64,000 nucleotides of DNA from Galeruca laticollis. Lineage: Eukaryota; Arthropoda; Insecta; Coleoptera; Chrysomelidae. The DNA lies in the NCBI GenBank assembly GCA_963921935.1, contig OY998175.1, forward strand, positions 230,104,122-230,168,121. Reading direction: 5' to 3'. Shown here piece after piece: positions 1-9,189 of this stretch. Under the pieces are notes generated by a model. It did not search any database. It was not told the origin of the DNA and saw only the letters and a list, made by a program, of their open reading frames with translations. How positions within the stretch are numbered: the stretch's first letter is position 1; each line of letters starts with the position of its first letter. Made by a program: the position numbers and the translations under genes.

Positions 1-2
1 GT

Positions 3-410
3 TCATTTGAAGTACAGCGAAATCCAAGATTTAGGAAATTTAATTTTAGTAAATCTCACAAACACAAAAAACAACGATCATTTACTATACTTGGCGATTT
101 TTATTTGAGCTTGGTCAGACAGTATACGGCACTTCGTCCGAATGATATGGATCTGCAGCGATTTTTTATTAAATATCAGAATGGTAAATGTCACCGTGTA
201 GTAATGGGTATACATAAAATTTCAAACGTTCCAAAAGACGTTGCTATGTTTTTGAAATTAACAAATCCTCATGAATATACGGCACATTGCCTTCTTAGGA
301 CTTTAGCAACTATTTTAGTTGACAACGGTGGGGACATTACCGCTTTAAAACCAACCAAGTACAAGTTCTGGAATCAAGAGAGATTCACATTCAGGAAACC
401 TTTCAAATGA
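3..410 (+). pseudogene. Crypton-like tyrosine recombinase, C-terminal fragment
   Basis: An open frame runs from the window edge to a stop at 410 with no ATG, so the piece is truncated on the left by the window. The protein contains the run SFTILGDFY, then YTALRP, then a catalytic-domain block ending HCLLRTLATILVDNGGDI. This matches the C-terminal catalytic part of Crypton-type tyrosine recombinases found in many insect genomes, where the block normally reads HCFRRTSATLLVDxGxD and continues LKRHGGW. The Arg of the HxxR box is Leu here. After GDI the frame slips: the bases corresponding to KSSGIAEGYI are readable in another frame around 366-395. Both changes indicate a dead copy. Family recognition is from memory of conserved blocks, so the subfamily is uncertain. 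Confidence 0.6.
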
Positions 411-674
411 CAATTTTTCTAACATAATAAGTATGGACAAACATCTTACTAATCATAACATGTACACATGACAAGATTGTGAATGTCGAAACCGAAAGTG
501 GTGGCAGTGGCCTAAATTTAAATACCTGCAGTATACAAAACTGCACCTTCAATATTACACTTAATAAATAGGTAATGCTTATGCAAGCCATAACTGTTTT
601 TTTTTCATATTTGTATTAATAGTTGAGATATAAACAATGTATTCATTTTTTTTCTATTTATGAATTGCATTATC
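411..674. other. Frameshifted tail of recombinase, then AT-rich DNA
   Basis: The first ~60 bases still resemble the frameshifted end of the recombinase. The rest is AT-rich and I recognise nothing in it. Confidence 0.4.
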
Positions 675-845
675 TTTACACTTGAAGAAAAAATAGTATA
701 TGTCACTCGGAGCAGAAGACCCATTATATGTTTCGCCCAGTTTGCACAGCCTCGGCTAACGCCTCGGCAGTGCAAGAATCTGGGCTCAACAATAATGGTA
801 GCCTTCTACTCCTAGTAACATAATGTACTATTTTTTTACAAAATA
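675..845. repeat. Foldback (MITE-like) palindrome
   Basis: The two halves are imperfect reverse complements. The left arm AAAATAGTATATGTCACTCG and onward (about 688-760) pairs with the right arm ending GTAACATAATGTACTATTTT (about 770-832). The centre carries GCCTCGGC twice around a short TAAC loop. There is no coding capacity. The layout is that of a non-autonomous inverted-repeat element. I could not define a target-site duplication. Confidence 0.6.
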
Positions 846-1735
846 TGTCAAAAGTGACAGTTTTTCCCTGATAATTTCGCGACATTGCAACGAAAACTAA
901 ACAAACAAATTACACGAAAAAATTACACAAAAAACATTTAAGGTGTTACTTTTGTACGAAATATGTCGTAGATAAAAGGATTTCTTGAATTAATAACGAA
1001 AAAAGTAGAATTTTATAAAAAAATATAAAAAGCTACTAAAATCAAAAGAATAGACAATTTCCTTCCAGTTAACTGCACCTAATAATAATTCCACCCTGTA
1101 TTTTTTAAATAAAGGGAAAATATCCAAAATTTTACGTAGAATCTGAAAATATAATACTGTTTAAAATTGGACACAAATTTTCCTTTAAAGTGCTTTTACT
1201 AAAATATTTCTTATTATTCAAAAATACAACACGTGAAGCGAAAAAAGAAGAATAACAAAAAACGAAAATCCCAATTTTCGTCCGATTTGTATTTATCTTT
1301 TGTTTCCGTACATGTTCCCACCCTCGACCCGCAGAGAAAGCTATCGAAACAACCAAGGATGAAATTTTAAAAATAACATTTTCCAGAAATAGACCAAGGA
1401 AAAACAAAAATAGATTCGTACAGTATAATTGTAATATAAAACAATAAACCGAATTCAAATTCACGTAAACAATAAACCTAATTTATACTCATATACAGGG
1501 GGGATAAGAGATACACAAATTCGGTAGCCAGTAAATGAGAAAAGCAAAATGTTAGAAATTGATAAAAATGTTTATTTTTTTGAGTTTCATGTGGGAAAAT
1601 ATTGTAAAAACTGTCTAAATTTTAAGTATATACAATATTTCGGCCTCTATAGAAAATTCAAAAATATACAAAGACTCGTATCACTTATTTTTAAGGGGAC
1701 CGGTGTGTAGGTTTTCAATTAAATTACATGGAAAC
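846..1735. other. No recognised feature
   Basis: AT-rich sequence. Short open frames on the minus strand (1132-1464) show no family motif and look like chance. An ACAGGGGGGATA run near 1496 may be the terminus of the mariner remnant that follows, but I could not pair it. Confidence 0.4.
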
Positions 1736-1759
1736 ATTAATAAAAAGTAACTAATTTCA

Positions 1760-2219
1760 TTGAAATGTTGTCCATTATTCTTTCAACAGTGAAAAAGTCT
1801 ACTTTCAAACTTCCCTCTAACATTTCGAAAAACTTGTGCACAAAGCTATGATTCTTCTCTTCAAATCTTCCAAATCTCGATGCTGTGTTTTATAAACAAA
1901 TGATATTAGATGCCCCTATAGGAAGCAATCTAGAGGCGCTAAATCGGGCGATCTTGGTGGCCATTCCTCCTCGAACAATCCATCTGTCAGGAAATCTATC
2001 AATTAGCCACTGTCTAACTGGAAGAAAGTAATGTGGTGCCGCTACATCTTGTTGGAAGTGAAAAAGATCTTGTAAAATCATACCAGCAGCATCAATTTGA
2101 TTGAAGCATATAGGGCGGTACATTTTTGTTGAAAATACAAAATATATAATATGATATGTCTGCAGTCTGACAACGCAGCTTTCATCCCTTACTATTTCGA
2201 TAAGCAACAATCTACACAC
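1760..2219 (-). pseudogene. Mariner-like (IS630/Tc1/mariner) transposase remnant
   Basis: Reading the minus strand, the piece contains FHFQQDVAAPHYFLPVRQWL followed by RFPDRWIVRGG. This corresponds to the second catalytic Asp block (FQQDGAPPHY) and downstream linker of insect mariner-type transposases. A frameshift near 1975 moves the third block into another frame, where EWPPRSPDLAPLDCFL is readable. The next residue, normally Trp of FLWG, is a TAG stop. A further recognisable piece, RDLEDLKRRI, follows to about 1770. The first catalytic Asp region and N-terminal helix-turn-helix are not seen. The copy is short, frameshifted and dead. Confidence 0.75.
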
Positions 2220-2317
2220 TGATAATTCCGTGTTCTCAGTTTTTCAGTAGTCTAGGGACTCATTTCATTGTAATAACATATATTTTCACTCCTCTAGTAG
2301 TGACTTTTATTTAAATA

Positions 2318-2480
2318 ATCCCAACAATTTCAGTCTTTCTCTGTCTTCCAAGCCAAACTTTTATGTTAAAAAAATCAAACAAAAAGTCACTAGTGGCCAA
2401 ATCTGGAGAATACGGTGCATTGTCGATCAGTTCAAATTGCAGTTCGTGAATTTTAGTCACGACTGTCTTTTCGGACACTC
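2318..2480 (-). pseudogene. Second, different mariner transposase fragment
   Basis: The minus strand reads TKIHELQFELIDNAPYSPDL, then ATSDFLFDFF and VWLGRQRKTE. This is the third-Asp block of mariner-family transposases, whose usual form is HPPYSPDLAPSDYHLF. It belongs to a different mariner lineage from the neighbouring remnant because the linker and motif spelling differ. Only about 55 codons survive. The region just upstream on this strand (to about 2500) shows no earlier catalytic block. Confidence 0.65.
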
Positions 2481-2499
2481 CTCGTATAAAAAGGTCGAG

Positions 2500-2869
2500 T
2501 AAACTGATGTTGCGGCTGGAGGCAACAGAATTTCAACCGAAGCTACGAGGATGACGACGAAATGAAACAGTGGTGTAGTATTGATCCAGAGAGGCTGTAT
2601 GAATAAGCCCATCCTACCCCCACCTCACGCAGCGCCACATTCAACACAATTTCATTCTCTCTCTCGTTCTCTGCCTCCGACAAAGACGCTGACTTTTTCA
2701 CTATACATTTTACTTATCTTCTACACATACAGAGTGATTATTAGGTAGTTTCAATTTGATATAATCTGATACGCAATAATGACCAAAATAGTATATTTAT
2801 TATCAAATAATAATAATAAATGGATACAATTCAATTTACAGTATTTTAGATGCCATTAAAATTAGTATC
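2500..2869. other. No recognised gene
   Basis: GC-richer sequence (2500-2690) with a CT-rich stretch, then AT-rich DNA. It may be untranslated mariner sequence. Nothing firm can be supported. Confidence 0.3.
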
Positions 2870-2884
2870 CAAAGCTGAAAATTT

Positions 2885-2925
2885 GTCCTCTGAAGATGAT
2901 AATATAGTTATCGAAATGAGGGACT
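2885..2925 (+). ncRNA. Hammerhead-like core motif (variant family)
   Basis: CTGAAGA at 2890-2896 is followed by one T, then GATAA (2898-2902), loop TATAG and TTATC (2908-2912), then GAAA (2913-2916). This is the CUGANGA / stem II / GAAA order of a hammerhead ribozyme with a perfect 5-bp stem II. The following stem III position (ATGAGGGAC) is degenerate and stem I is not evident, so activity is doubtful. Relatives lie at 8595-8915. The motif sits next to Penelope-like fragments, and that retroelement class is known to carry hammerhead motifs. Confidence 0.35.
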
Positions 2926-3230
2926 GATAGTGAAAAATTGTTAATTTTGCAGTTATTATAATAATGGGAAAACTCAAATTTTCAGTACTTTGGGTGCTAA
3001 TAAAATTAGTATCCCGAGCTGTAAATTTAATTTTATCTTATATTCTGAATATGATGGTTTAGTGTTTCGATCCTTATTTTGTGCAATCTACTCATATTAC
3101 TTTATTAAGAGTAAATTTTATTAAAAAATCTTCGAGAGAAGACTTAAAAATTTAATAGAACTAATGAAAAAATTAAAACCATCAACTTACAAGATAAACT
3201 CTAAACTATGTTCTTTAAACACTTTTAATA

Positions 3231-3340
3231 AAATTACTAGAAGATAAAAATCAGAATTATTTCATTTTTGATGATAAGGTATATATTCAAAATGAAGGTT
3301 TACCCTATATCACCAATTTTGGCAAACATTTTCATGCGGA
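3231..3340 (+). pseudogene. Penelope-like RT fragment (degenerate)
   Basis: This segment is a decayed copy of bases about 6587-6760. Both contain an AATCAGAATTATTTCA run, a TATATTCAAAATGAAGGTTT run and a TTGGCAAACATTTT run in the same order. The equivalent protein block in the better copy is IQNEGLPMGSSISPILANIF, RT motif B. Here the bases for the PMGSS part are deleted (about 3304), which breaks the frame. It marks a third, older Penelope-like insertion in this part of the window. Confidence 0.65.
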
Positions 3341-3613
3341 TTTTGACTATAAATATATCGCTGAGTCAAGTTGATATACATTTAGAGAGCCAGTAATTTT
3401 ACCCGTCTTGTGTAGTAAATGTATTTTGTATCTAAGTACGTAAGCTATGGTTGGTTCACTGTAACTTAGTGAAATTGGAGAATTTTAAAAACGTCGTATA
3501 CCATAATGAAATTAACTGTCTCGACCCTTACTTCGCGGAATCTATCCATATTAGTGTTTTAAATGAAACTCACTGTTTCTAGCTAATTCCACAATATAAT
3601 GAAAATTGTTGAA

Positions 3614-3675
3614 AATTCTAAAAAATTGACAATTGTTTCGATAAATAAATATCATCGTCAGAATGACAGAAGTTA
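3614..3675 (-). ncRNA. Hammerhead ribozyme-like motif in PLE terminal repeat
   Basis: On the minus strand the order is CTGACGA (3655-3661), one extra T, GATA, a 6-base loop, TATC, GAAA (3636-3639), then ACAATTGTC, in which AC...GT forms a two-pair stem III and GTC is the expected cleavage site. Flanking TTCT and AGAA, plus ATT and AAT, can form stem I with an internal loop, as in type I hammerheads. It is the inverted partner of the copy at 7997-8057. Hammerheads in Penelope terminal repeats are established for the class. Self-cleavage here is inferred. Confidence 0.6.
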
Positions 3676-3707
3676 CATTTCATTTCATGCCTACCTGATG
3701 TTTAGTA

Positions 3708-5224
3708 CACTGCGCCGCAAAATTAACGCATATTTTGTAAAAAAGTAAAATCCAGCTGAGAACAATATTTTAATGCAAGCGAATGGCTTAAAAATGATAG
3801 ATTTCAACTGTACCCAACAACTGTTTGGATGTTGAGTAGAAACACAACAGTTTTTGAATAAAATAATGAAAGAATGCGATGTACACAAATTCACCGACAG
3901 GTTGAATTATTGTTTATTGATGACAATTTGCGTTATTCTGCTGCTATTGTTGATTTATAATGTTATTAAGGTTGATGCAACGTGAGATGAGAAATCTTTC
4001 ACGTGAAGAATGTGCTGGTGCAATAATACTCATGGAAATGGGTGTTCAAGTTCAAGTGGCACGCTGCTATGGCGTAACCCATCTACGATCTCCATGGCAT
4101 TGGCACGGTATCGAGAAACTGGTATAAATCAAAGAAGACCTGGACAAGGACGCAACAGAGTGACAAATAGTAATCAAGATCGGTTTTTGAGAATGCAGGT
4201 ACTACGAAATCGATTCACTACAACTACTGCCCTACAGCAACAATTTGGGTATCGATATAATTACCGCATAAGTCAAGATACAGTGCGTCGAAGGCTGGCA
4301 GAAAGCAAAATTACTCCATACGGAGCCGCAACTGGTCCTCTGCTAACCGTAAACCATCGCAAACAACACCTTAAGTTTGCCCGAAAACATCAAAATTGGG
4401 GCAACCGTGAATGGAGCAATTTACTGTTTACGAACGAGTCACGATTTTGCCTTTTTAGTGATAATCGCCGTAGGAGAGTGTATAGACGTCCTGGCGACCG
4501 ATATTCTCAATGTAATATTGCAGAAAATGGCAGCTATAGAGGTGGATGTGTTATAGTATGGGGTGGCATCAGTTTGGAGGCTCATACGGATCTAATTGTT
4601 ATTCGGGGCGGTCTTTTGACAGCCGACCGCTACATAACAAACATTTTAGAATCTTATGTAATGACATATGCCCCATTTATAAGGAACGAAATGCTATTAA
4701 TGTATAATAGTACATGCCCACACGTAGCTAGGACGGTGCAAAATTACCTCCAAGAAGTAGATATCTATACTTTGGATTGGCCAGCGCGAAGCCCTGATCT
4801 TAACATGACTGAACACTTATGGGGCAATTCGAGTCTGCAGGTTATAGCTTTACAGCATCCACCTAGAGGTCTAGATGAACTGTCATTCAGGTTAACCGAA
4901 ATGTGGGGTCAAATGAATCAAGTTTCTATTAGAAACTTAATTTCAAGTATGCCAAGAAGATGTGCAACAATAATCCAAGCAAGGAGAGGTAATACGCATT
5001 ATTAATTTTAATTTTGTTAACAAATTATGCAATACAAATTTTGCTTTATTTTTGGTACATCCCGTATTTTTGTGGTTTATTTTATACTATACAAAAACGT
5101 TGCTTGACATAGTTAAAAGCTATTCTACAGCCGTCGTGTTAGACCATTAACCAGCCTTCACATTTTTCTTTTCATGTAGATTTTTTGTATTTTAGAAAAT
5201 ATGCGATAATTTTGCGGCGCAGTG
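3708..5224 (+). mobile_element. Tc1-like DNA transposon, complete ends, TA target duplication
   Basis: The 1517-bp element starts CACTGCGCCGCAAAATTA and ends with the reverse complement of nearly the same sequence. The terminal repeats match at 28 of 29 positions (left AACGC, right ATCGC). TA flanks both sides (3706-3707 and 5225-5226). The bases outside the two TAs join into the Penelope terminal region seen uninterrupted, inverted, at about 7960-7980. This gives a precise insertion with a TA duplication, the Tc1/mariner signature. It encodes the transposase pseudogene described separately. It is the youngest event in the 3.5-8.15 kb composite. Confidence 0.93.
3975..5005 (+). pseudogene. 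Tc1-like transposase, frameshifted and catalytically altered
   Basis: Tc1 transposases cut and paste the element using an RNase H-like DD34E core. The start is best placed at the ATG at 3975: that frame gives an N-terminal helix-turn-helix (MRNLSREECAGAIILMEMGV) until about 4082. There one T is missing and reading continues in the frame of the long ORF that begins at 4010. The C-terminal core has FTNESRF where TDESRF is expected (AAC codon 4433-4435). It has MYNSTCPH where MxDNARPH is expected (AAT codon 4706-4708). It then reads SPDLNMTEHLWG with Glu intact, exactly 34 residues after the second site. Both catalytic Asp positions are therefore Asn, each a G-to-A change. With the frameshift, the protein should be inactive. 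Confidence 0.9.
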
Positions 5225-5518
5225 TAGTTATTTTTGGCCAGACCAAGTAATGACCTAACTTGTGATTGACTTAATATATGTTAATAGAAAAAAGAAGAAG
5301 ATGTGATATTACATATATTGAAGCTTAGATATTTTTAGCCCCATGGTGATATCCTGGATATCATTTTTCCAATTAAGATCAGTAAAACTGTGCAATGATA
5401 TAGAAAACCAGTAAAACTATATCTGCTGATCTTTACAATTATCACTTAAGAAGACAGTTTATTAGTGGAGAACTCCCTAGATTTATTTGTTCATTGATGA
5501 CTTCATATTGTGGGTTTC

Positions 5519-6433
5519 TTAAATGTCTTCTAATTTCCAATTCTTCAAGGAAATTGAGTATTTAGATGCATATTCGTAACTATTAAGTATATTGTTAAGC
5601 CTCTTTGCCAATATATTATTAGGAGTATTAACTACAGGTCTAAATGGTTTCGTTATTTTATGTAATTTAACGGTTCCATATAATTGTGGACAATGAGGAT
5701 TATTATGTATGATAGACCTCTTTTCGTAATCACTTAAAAGATAATTTGAATTATTAACAATATCCCTTACATTATTAGAAAACTTCTTTGTTGGGTCTGC
5801 TCTAAGAACTTTTACATCCCTAGATTCTATAAAGTTATATATTTTTGATTTATAATTTTCAGTTATCAATATGACAGTTGTGTTCCCCTTATCTGATTTT
5901 GTAACTGTTAGGTTATTATCTTCTACTTTCTTTTTTATTGCATTTAAAACTGTAATGTCATTTTTTGTTTGACGTTTAACTTTTGAAGGTTCAATATTTT
6001 TGATTAAATTGGCAATTTTTAATTTCTCATAAAGAAAAGTATTTGAATTAGATTTTAAAGCTATTTCTGACTCTGTAGCTATAATTTGTTTAATATTATT
6101 CGTAAATTTTGGTGGTATGCTGTACTTTACACCTTTATTTAAAAATTCTATTTCACTATCTGTAAAATTAGTGTCTGAAAGGTTTTCAAATCGTGGTGCA
6201 AAGTGTGTTAGTATGTAGGTACTTACAGTTTCATTATGTTTTGAGTATTGAATTTTATGTTGTGTGTGTTCAGGATTCTGTAGCTTCTTTTCTTGTTTCT
6301 TAAATTTCTTATGCTTCATCGTGCTGATACTTTCTGTAATTTTGTCATCCAAACAGTCATATACTACTGGATGTAATTGGAACGTGAGTTTTGAATGTAC
6401 AACTTTTATGTAGTTGTCTAACGAGTCCCTCAC
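5519..6433 (-). pseudogene. Penelope-like reverse transcriptase, N-terminal half
   Basis: This 304-codon frame carries the N-terminal part of a Penelope-type RT: the block FENLSDTNFTDSEIEFLNKG, the motif VTKSDKGNTTVILI and the motif CPQLYGTVKLHKITKPFRPV. It then reads ILNSYEYASKYSIS, after which the sequence jumps directly to the 3' end of the element (LKNWKLEDI, matching bases 7651-7660 in another frame). The palm domain and GIY-YIG endonuclease are deleted from this copy. It faces the complementary C-terminal half, which starts about 13 bases beyond its first Met. It cannot act alone. Confidence 0.85.
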
Positions 6434-6445
6434 TTTAAACCATTT

Positions 6446-7742
6446 CTTAACAATATACTTAATAGTTACGGATATGCATTTAAATACTCAATTAGAAATT
6501 CAATAGAACTAATCAAAAACTTATTTCATTTGATGTTATTAATATGTTCACTAAAATTCCTCCTAAAGAATGTCTAATACTTGTAAGAAAATTACTAGAA
6601 GATACAAATATTAATCCAGGAATAATATCAGATATACTTAATTTATTTGATGTATGTATTAATCAGAATTATTTCACGTTTGACAATAAGATATATATTC
6701 AAAATGAAGGTTTACCAATGGGAAGCTCTATATCACCTATTTTGGCAAACATTTTTATGGACAGTTTAGAAAGAAAGATCTTTGAAAGTAATATTTCGAA
6801 AAATGTTTTATTTTGGTATATATATGTAGATGACATACTAGCTTGTTTTATGGGTAGTGGACGACAATTAGATGTATTTTTCAACTACATTAATAATTTA
6901 CACCCAAAAATTAAATTTACATTAGAAACTAAAGAATACAGCTCAACCAATTTACTTGATTTAAAAATTCAAAAAGTTAATAATGTACTTGCTTATTCAA
7001 TTTACCGAAAACCAACGCACACTGATATGACAATTCCATATAGTTCCAATCACCCCATGTCACATAAACTAGCAGTATATAATTCAATGATACATAGAGC
7101 ATTTTCAGTTCCTATGAACAAATGTAATTTTGATAGATAGGTTAATACAATTAGATAAATAGCAACATCCAACGGTTATCCATTACATATGATAAATAAG
7201 CTAATTAATAAAAAAGAGGAAAAAGTGGCATTACAACTAATATTTCCTAAACAAACTGATGAAATAAAAACTTATAAAACCATCACATATGCAGGAAATA
7301 TTTCTAATAATATTTCAAAGCTAATATCTTTAGCAACGAATACAACAATTTCTTTTAAAACAGAAAGTAACGTAAGTACAAAATTGTTAAATGTAAAAAC
7401 AAAAATACCAAAATTAAAGAAATCAGGTATATATAAACTCAAATGTCCAGAATGTAATGCTGTCTATTTGGGTCAGACCCTTAGAAATTTTGAAATCTGA
7501 TACAGTGAACACATACAAGCATACAGATTAAAACAACCAGATAAATCCCACTACGCAAAACATCTACTTGATACCAATCATTCATTGACACCTAACACAG
7601 AACTAGAAGTGCTGCATATTTGTGAAAAGAAACAAGAACTGGATTTCCTTGGAAATTAGAAGACATTTAAGAAACCCACAATATGAAGTCGTCAATTAAC
7701 AAATAAATCTAGGGAGTTCTCCACTAATAAAGTGTCTTCTTA
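6446..7742 (+). pseudogene. Penelope-like RT palm plus GIY-YIG endonuclease, C-terminal half
   Basis: The segment begins at ILNSYGYAFKYS, overlapping the point where the minus-strand half ends. It continues through RT motif A (SFDVINMFTKIP), motif B (LPMGSSISPILANIF) and motif C (YVDDILACF). From about 7189 the C-terminal region carries KKSGIYKLKCPECNAVYLGQ, the GIY-YIG nuclease signature with its CxxC, then SEHIQAYR and KSHYAKHLLDTNH. Frameshifts lie near 6530 and 7650 and a stop lies at 7138. The codon expected to be Arg just before YSEH is TGA (7498-7500). Penelope elements use this RT/nuclease pair for target-primed retrotransposition. This copy lacks its N-terminal half. Confidence 0.9.
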
Positions 7743-7996
7743 AGTGATCATTGTAAATATCAGCAGATATAGTTTTCCTGGTTTTCTATAACATTGCACA
7801 ATTATACTGATCTTAATTGGAAAAATGATATCCAGGATATCACCATAGGGCTAATAATATCTAAACTTCAATATTTGTAATATCATATCTTCTTCTTTTT
7901 TCTATTAACATATATTAAGTCAATCACAAGTTAGGTCACTTCTTGGTCTAGCCAAAAATAACTACTAAACATCAGGTAGGCATCAAATGAAATGTA

Positions 7997-8057
7997 GCTT
8001 CTGTCATTCTGACGATGATATTTATTTATCGAAACAATTGTCAATTTTTTAGAAATT
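7997..8057 (+). ncRNA. Hammerhead ribozyme-like motif in PLE terminal repeat
   Basis: CTGACGA (8009-8015), one extra T, GATA/TATC stem II around a 6-base loop, GAAA (8031-8034), then ACAATTGT C: a two-pair stem III with a four-base loop and a GTC cleavage triplet at 8040-8042. TTCT (7999-8002) can pair with AGAA (8051-8054), and ATT with AAT, giving stem I with an internal loop. The extra base between CUGACGA and stem II is unusual but is shared by all copies here. Placement immediately after the PLE 3' region is that expected for a Penelope terminal-repeat ribozyme. Confidence 0.62.
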
Positions 8058-8189
8058 TCAACGATCTTCATTATATTGTGGAATTAGCTAGAAACAGTGA
8101 GTTTCATTTGAAACACTAATACTCGTATATCATACTTCGACGGATGTATATACGAGGGTAGTAGAAAGATTAGAAACAAGATTTGATTA

Positions 8190-8455
8190 TTTAGTTTCTG
8201 GTAAGGACAACTGAAAATTATTATAAGTATCTAGGTTTAATAAAGGGTTTTCTAGAAAGGTTGGCCCAGTGTACCAAAACTCGAGGAGTTCAGGAGTAAG
8301 AATCCCTCTAGACAGCATATCCTCTGGACTTGCTTTAGACTCGATATATCGCCAAGTAGCGCTGGAACAAGTTTTTGAATTTGAGAGACACGATTACTAA
8401 CATACATATTCCATTTTAAAGGGTGTGCCTGTATCCACGACAGTGAATTTGTAAA
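8190..8455 (-). pseudogene. BEL/Pao pol fragment (RNase H to integrase linker)
   Basis: On the minus strand the fragment reads SLSWIQAHPLKWNMYVSNRV and SQIQKLVP, then after a one-base shift WRYIESKASPEDMLSRGI, then LTPELLEFWYTGPTFL. This is the conserved BEL/Pao stretch that follows RNase H, where the usual form is FVANRVxxIQ, then WRYV.S..NPAD..SRG, then LW..GP.WL. The frame ends at a stop at 8190-8192. Only about 85 residues survive and no LTR is visible nearby. Confidence 0.8.
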
Positions 8456-8594
8456 ATAAATAATAATAATATTAAAAAGAATGGTAAAATAAATTGTCTT
8501 TACAACTCTTTCTCAATGTACCTAAATACCGTCCTGAATAATTGTCAATTTTTTAGAATTTCACCAATTTTTTATTATATTGTGGGATTATAAC

Positions 8595-8915
8595 AGTTAG
8601 TTTCATTTAAAAAAGATAATATGGTTAACAAAACGTGAGTCTGTTAGTGAAATATTATTAGTTTTGGAGTCAAAGATGAAAATTAAGCATTATTGCGTCT
8701 TGTGTCTCTGAAGATGATAATATGGTTGCCAAAACAAGGATCTTGTTAGTTTTGGAGTTATTTATAAAAGAAATAATGAAAAGATGGTTAAATATAAATT
8801 TACCTTACTTTGGGCGCCAATAAAATTAGTGTTCTAAGCTGAAAATTTAATTTCATTCAATCTCGAGTCTCTAATTATGATAATATGGATTCAAAACGAG
8901 CGTCCGACAATAAAA
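8595..8915 (+). repeat. Cluster of hammerhead-like variant repeats
   Basis: Three related units near 8610, 8720 and 8880 each contain GATAATATGG, then an AAAAC block, then a short segment ending in GTC or ATC (for example ACGTGAGTC and ACGAGCGTC). In the 8712 unit CTGAAGA precedes directly. The set resembles the better-preserved unit at 2885-2925 and is joined to an ACTTTGGGCGCCAATAAAAT stretch also found near 2980. I read it as degenerate hammerhead-bearing terminal repeats of a second Penelope-like subfamily. Most core positions have drifted. Confidence 0.35.
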
Positions 8916-9189
8916 TTTTATTATTTGTGAAATAAATAATAATTATTTTGAAAAAAAACGGTAAAATAAATTTTTTGTCCTTACAAATCTCTCCCAAAGT
9001 ACATAAATACGGTCCTGGATATAAAAGCAGCGGTTTCTTCTGGATATAAACATATAAACAAAAGTATATTACGTCTGACGTCAACCATCACCTTGTTCCC
9101 AATACTGACTATGAATTTTTTTTTTCGGTCGTTAAGTTGAGACCTTTTTCTGGCCTAAATAAAATTTATTCGGTACATTTCACGCAAAA
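8916..9189. other. No recognised gene
   Basis: AT-rich. The part to about 9030 repeats sequence from 8440-8540 (GGTAAAATAAATT and CTCAATGTAC/CCAAAGTAC). Nothing further is recognised. Confidence 0.3.

Larger units (their letters stand above)
3490..8150. mobile_element. Penelope-like element: head-to-head composite with nested Tc1
   Basis: Two partial Penelope-like copies face each other. The left copy lies on the minus strand: terminal repeat 3490-3705, 3' region 5227-5540, N-terminal RT half to 6433. The right copy lies on the plus strand: C-terminal RT half and GIY-YIG from about 6446, 3' region to about 7966, terminal repeat to about 8150. Bases 5227-5540 and 7650-7966 are long inverted repeats of each other, as are 3490-3705 and 7967-8140. 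The left terminal repeat is cut by the Tc1-like element at 3708-5224. Complex inverted arrangements are typical of Penelope elements. Neither half can encode a complete protein. Confidence 0.8.

Noticed and set aside
1132..1464. 110-codon minus-strand frame
   Set aside because: Low-complexity Phe/Leu/Ser composition, no motif.
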